From: Occallatibacter savannae
GTDB lineage: Bacteria > Acidobacteriota > Terriglobia > Terriglobales > Acidobacteriaceae
DNA length: 64,000 nucleotides
Reading direction: 5' to 3'
NCBI RefSeq assembly: GCF_003131205.1
Contig: NZ_QFFY01000006.1
Location: 124,001-188,000 of the forward strand
The translations under genes and the position numbers were made by a program. Within the stretch, counting starts at the first letter, position 1. The number at the start of each line of letters is the position of its first letter. Below are positions 61,277 through 64,000 of this stretch, one piece after another. The notes below the pieces were generated by a model. That model searched no databases, was not told the origin of the DNA, and saw only the letters and a program-made list of their open reading frames with translations.

Positions 61277-62097
61277 ACCCATTTATCTCGCGGCCGAGTG
61301 GGGCGTCCCCCAAATCGAACTACGTCACCTCAAACCCAGACAGCCGGCGTCTATCGTTGCGCGTTCCGGACCTGCCGGATATTGGCGTCTACAATTCGCG
61401 GCGGTGCAGTGGACACAGTGACGGGCCACGGCTTCGCAACTTCGAATCAGGTGACGATGTTCGATGCGCCGGCACGGATGCGCAGGCCCCCGCCCATCTA
61501 AGATCCCTCTCTCGTTCCAGTCTGGCCGACTCTTTTGTTGCAATTCGCCCCATTACTCAGGGCGGGCTCCTGCTCACAGAAGTACTGCCGGTCAGAAGCC
61601 TTCCAAATTCTGCCCAAAATCTTTAATGATCGCAGTGGATATAAGACAAACACCTGCGGCACAGCTGATACTTTGCTCAGCGAAGGCGCAAAAGGTAGAC
61701 GCATTTGGGCCTGCGGACACGGCCTGGCGGAGTACAGATTCCGCATCATCTAAGCAGCGGCCTGCGAAGGCTATTCTCGCTTTGAGATGGGGCGTCCTAT
61801 TCTCATCGAGCCCAGAGTCAAGCATTCCGAGTTGGGCTCGCAGTCCGACAATTCGCTCTTCGTAGGTCACAGGGCGAATTCTATAGCAGCAGGAACCGAT
61901 CATGGCCGGAAGCTTGCGTTCGGCCCTCATTCGAGGGCAAGATCTGATTCGGCGTATGAATCGTGATCGCGGTTGAGTCACCGGCAACTCGGACCTTTGA
62001 CATTCCTTCGCCCCGGTAGTGTCCGAGTAGCGACAACTCTACACGCAACTCTATTCTGCTACCCTGTGAGCAAGACAGAATGCTCTCCCAGGCGGTC
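61277..62097. other. Gene-poor spacer with a weak minus-strand frame
   Basis: No firm gene. A minus-strand frame at 61592-61987 (131 codons; perhaps starting at ATG 61903) contains VTYEERIVGLRAQLGMLDSGLDEN and ARIAFAGRCLDDAESVLRQAVSAGPN, which could be a helical protein, but there is no ribosome site and no homologue that I recognise. It is recorded as a low-likelihood ORF (about 0.25). Confidence 0.35.
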
Positions 62098-62310
62098 CTA
62101 GAACGGACGAGAGAAATCGACATACGTCCTCAGATCCGTCCCCGGATATGAGGCAGAATGCTTGCAGTTCGGGCACTGTCCTTCGAGTGCCCCGGGGTTC
62201 GGAGGCATAGGTTGTTGTTCCGATTTCTCACTGAGAAGACCCAAATCCTTCAGGTATAACCTTTTATTGCAGAGACGGCAGAAAGCGGTCCAGTACAGGT
62301 GAAGTTCCAT
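62098..62310 (-). CDS. Small zinc-ribbon protein
   Basis: 70 residues from ATG 62310, with AAAGGG 8 nt upstream. It has two Cys pairs: FCRLCNKRLYL near residue 10 and CPNCKHSASYPG near 45, the layout of a one-finger zinc ribbon. Short Cys-rich proteins of this type are common in Acidobacteria and usually unnamed. The frame opens upstream to 62346, but the first Cys knuckle then lies too far in. Isolated between gene-poor spacers. Confidence 0.6.
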   Translation of the reverse strand: MELHLYWTAFCRLCNKRLYLKDLGLLSEKSEQQPMPPNPGALEGQCPNCKHSASYPGTDLRTYVDFSRPF

Positions 62311-62727
62311 TATTGGTGCCCTTTGGATGAAGATCTTGCGATTCACAGATGAGAACTAACTGTCCACCCAGGGTGCCGCAGTGGGTTCGAACGGCATGGG
62401 GCTCATTGGCAGAGTGGTCGGAATGACTGCAGCATCTCGCCAGATGGCACCGGGAGTTGGTTTTTACGGCACCATTCTATCCACTTACCGAAGATGGCTA
62501 CGACACGGTGCGGATGTCACGTTTCCTCGTTTCAAACGGATTGACATTGAGATCTCACGTCGTCCAAGTGGACAGAATCCGCCATTGCGTTAGCGCCATT
62601 CGCTCATGCCCAAGGACTCAGAGTGGCAGAGATTGAGCAAGAACATGCATCGATCGACCTGGCGCGTAATCGGAGATGTCCTCGTGATCGGCGCAGTTGC
62701 TTTTCATTTTGATCTAGCTCGCCTTTG

Positions 62728-62960
62728 ATTTTCACTCGGAAACGCAGTAGTCGATTCGGCAAGTAGCTTGTGTTTCGCGCAAACGGGTGCGGGTCAGTCC
62801 GCAAAGTCTCAAGGGCAGAGCCTACCAGTCGCGACCGCTTCGGTTTTGGGGACTGCCCTCGATGTAAATGGCAACTTGATTGAAGGCGCTAACATTCAGC
62901 TCGCGGAAACTGGCTCCACGATGAGCGTTGCCGCCAGTGCGAGATATACGGTAGCCGAGA
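62728..62960 (+). pseudogene. Remnant of a carboxypeptidase-regulatory-like secreted protein
   Basis: In one frame one reads an apparent signal-peptide tail (SLGNAVVDSASSLCFAQTGAG) after an in-frame stop, then VATASVLGTALDVNGNLIEGANIQLAETGS, the opening strand pair of a carboxypeptidase regulatory-like (Ig-like) domain. The frame has no convincing start and runs into the antisense receiver-like gene. It appears to be a decayed fragment. Confidence 0.35.
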
Positions 62961-62961
62961 C

Positions 62962-63327
62962 TTACCTGGTCGATGTGCGCAGTGCTTCTTTTATGGCCTT
63001 GAGCAGCTCGTCCGGTTTGCTATTCGTAACCATATCGGCGAGCGGTTCAGAGTCTTTTTGATTGTAGGCGGCAAGAAAAATAATTTGGGCACAGGGGTTA
63101 TGAGCTCGAAGATAAGGGATAAGTGTGTGCCGCTCATATTCCGTGACCGTATGACCGATGAGCACGATGTCATATTGCCGAGAAATTGCGAACCGAAAAG
63201 CTTCTTCGATCGAGAGTGTTGATTCGACGGTATAGCCGAAGGTCTTAAGCAGACGTTCTCGCGTGGACATAAGCCACGGGTCATGGCTGACGCTCAGAAT
63301 GCGCTTCGATGGACGCCACAGTGACAT
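62962..63327 (-). CDS. Receiver-domain-like protein lacking the phospho-acceptor Asp
   Basis: About 121 residues from the ATG at 63327 (the frame runs to 63429). The CheY-like fold is seen in RILSVSHDPWLMSTRERLLKTFGYTVESTLSIEEAFRFAISRQYDIVLIGHTVTEYE, but the position of the acceptor Asp (usually LLD..MP) is His (IGHTV). One acidic-pocket residue is kept as HD near the start; the Lys/Thr region is SKPDELLKAI. So it is a degenerate or pseudo-receiver, unlikely to be phosphorylated in the standard way. No output domain. No partner kinase is adjacent; the nearest is 11 kb away. The role is unknown. Confidence 0.75.
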   Translation of the reverse strand: MSLWRPSKRILSVSHDPWLMSTRERLLKTFGYTVESTLSIEEAFRFAISRQYDIVLIGHTVTEYERHTLIPYLRAHNPCAQIIFLAAYNQKDSEPLADMVTNSKPDELLKAIKEALRTSTR

Positions 63328-63429
63328 GTTCCGGTTACGTTGGTGCAAGTATATCCTTGCACTCCCGAACCAGATAGAGTCGAGCCGGCTATTTTTCAAT
63401 ACTCTCTGGAGAGAACGAATGAAAGACAA

Positions 63430-64000
63430 GAATCGCGAGCATTGTCCGGGAGCACCTTGTTCCGGGCTCTGTCTTTAGGCAGTATTCCCGTTTACGGGTG
63501 GTGAGACCGAGGCGGCCGCGCGCTCCAAATGTGACCCACCCAGCAATGGGTGGGTGTGCCTTTTTTGGCCCAAGCCATAGGCGACCTCGTCGAAGACTCG
63601 TTGCACCCTCTACTCCAATGGCCGCACTGTGATGATGGTTAAATTTGCGTACGCCGATCTGAACCTGGCATAGAAAGCCGAGGAGAGAATGCACCTTCGA
63701 AATCTGCCGTTCGGCGTCATCGGCTCCCTGGTGATCGCCAGCAAGCTGGAGCCGCTTTCGCCTTAAGGAAAAGCCTCGCTTTCGATAGGATGACGTGGGG
63801 GTTCATTGACCGAAGAAATATTCCGGTCGCGATTTCCCCGCAACGGCGCGATGTAATCTTGCCGGTAATCTTTCGTGTCGCACTTTGAATGGAATAGAAG
63901 TTCTGGAGGAGCTTCGTGCTTACTTGGTCTGTAACTCTGAGACAGTGAATGATCCAACGATCCCAATGAACTGGCCTGCCGCATTTCGCATGGGAGTTGC
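63430..64000. other. Gene-poor right end of the window
   Basis: No gene supported apart from the hairpin terminator at 63534. Short open frames on both strands lack features. The sequence from about 63900 to the edge may belong to a gene outside the window, but I see no recognisable product. Confidence 0.35.
63534..63566 (+). terminator. Strong intrinsic terminator, plus strand
   Basis: ACCCACCCA (63534-63542) and TGGGTGGGT (63547-63555) form a perfect 9-bp stem with a 4-nt loop, followed by GTGCC and six T (63561-63566). This is a textbook factor-independent terminator on the plus strand, but no plus-strand gene ends just before it. Confidence 0.8.

Overview
The window looks like chromosomal DNA of an Acidobacteriota bacterium (Terriglobia/Acidobacteriaceae type). 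The case rests on a PadR regulator coupled to an ADOP-type (acidobacterial duplicated orphan permease) MacB/FtsX permease, many Tat or Sec exported small proteins, and short GC-rich intergenic repeats of the GGGCTAAAGCCC kind that I associate with this group. No rRNA is present, so the assignment is an inference.

Region A (1-10.0 kb) is GC-rich and looks like core chromosome: a PilZ protein (cut by the left edge), thioredoxin 2, three tandem paralogous small proteins, a YfcE-type phosphoesterase, an AmpG-like MFS permease, a CAP-domain protein, a TPR protein, a HAD phosphatase, OsmC and an SDR. It ends at a complete tRNA-Asn(GUU) at 10027-10101.

Region B (10.1-19.97 kb) is an integrative element inserted in the 3' end of that tRNA, closed by a perfect 48-bp repeat of the tRNA end (10054-10101 and 19927-19974). 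It encodes a tyrosine integrase overlapping a serine recombinase, a DUF5681-like protein, a TOPRIM/SF3 primase-helicase, an excisionase-like HTH protein, an inverted-repeat cluster that could be an origin, and near its right end a DUF262 + RiboL-PSP-HEPN gene pair. The layout resembles a phage satellite or integrative plasmid with defence cargo.

Region C (19.98-40.07 kb) is probably a second, decayed island in tandem: a third, diverged tRNA-Asn 3' end lies at 40026-40072, and about 270-290 bp after the second and third copies are homologous to each other and hold an apparent relic of an integrase C-terminus. The cargo is an alkylation-damage repair set (ATL protein, Ogt, AlkA), an ECF sigma factor, two MFS pumps, an ArsR regulator with an isochorismatase-like hydrolase, several oxidoreductases, an RND adaptor, a 1531-aa RND-permease/outer-membrane-factor fusion and a GlxA-type regulator.

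Region D (40.07-64 kb) holds YceI/dioxygenase genes divergent from a sigma/FecR pair, a histone H1-like protein, an O-methyltransferase divergent from PadR-ADOP with a clear PadR-type operator, a kaiC-kaiB-kaiB-histidine kinase operon without kaiA, a DUF2231-Rieske protein, exported repeat and ferritin-like proteins, an atypical Nramp-family transporter and a receiver-like protein without its phospho-acceptor Asp. Whether D is core or further accretion at the tRNA cannot be decided from this window.
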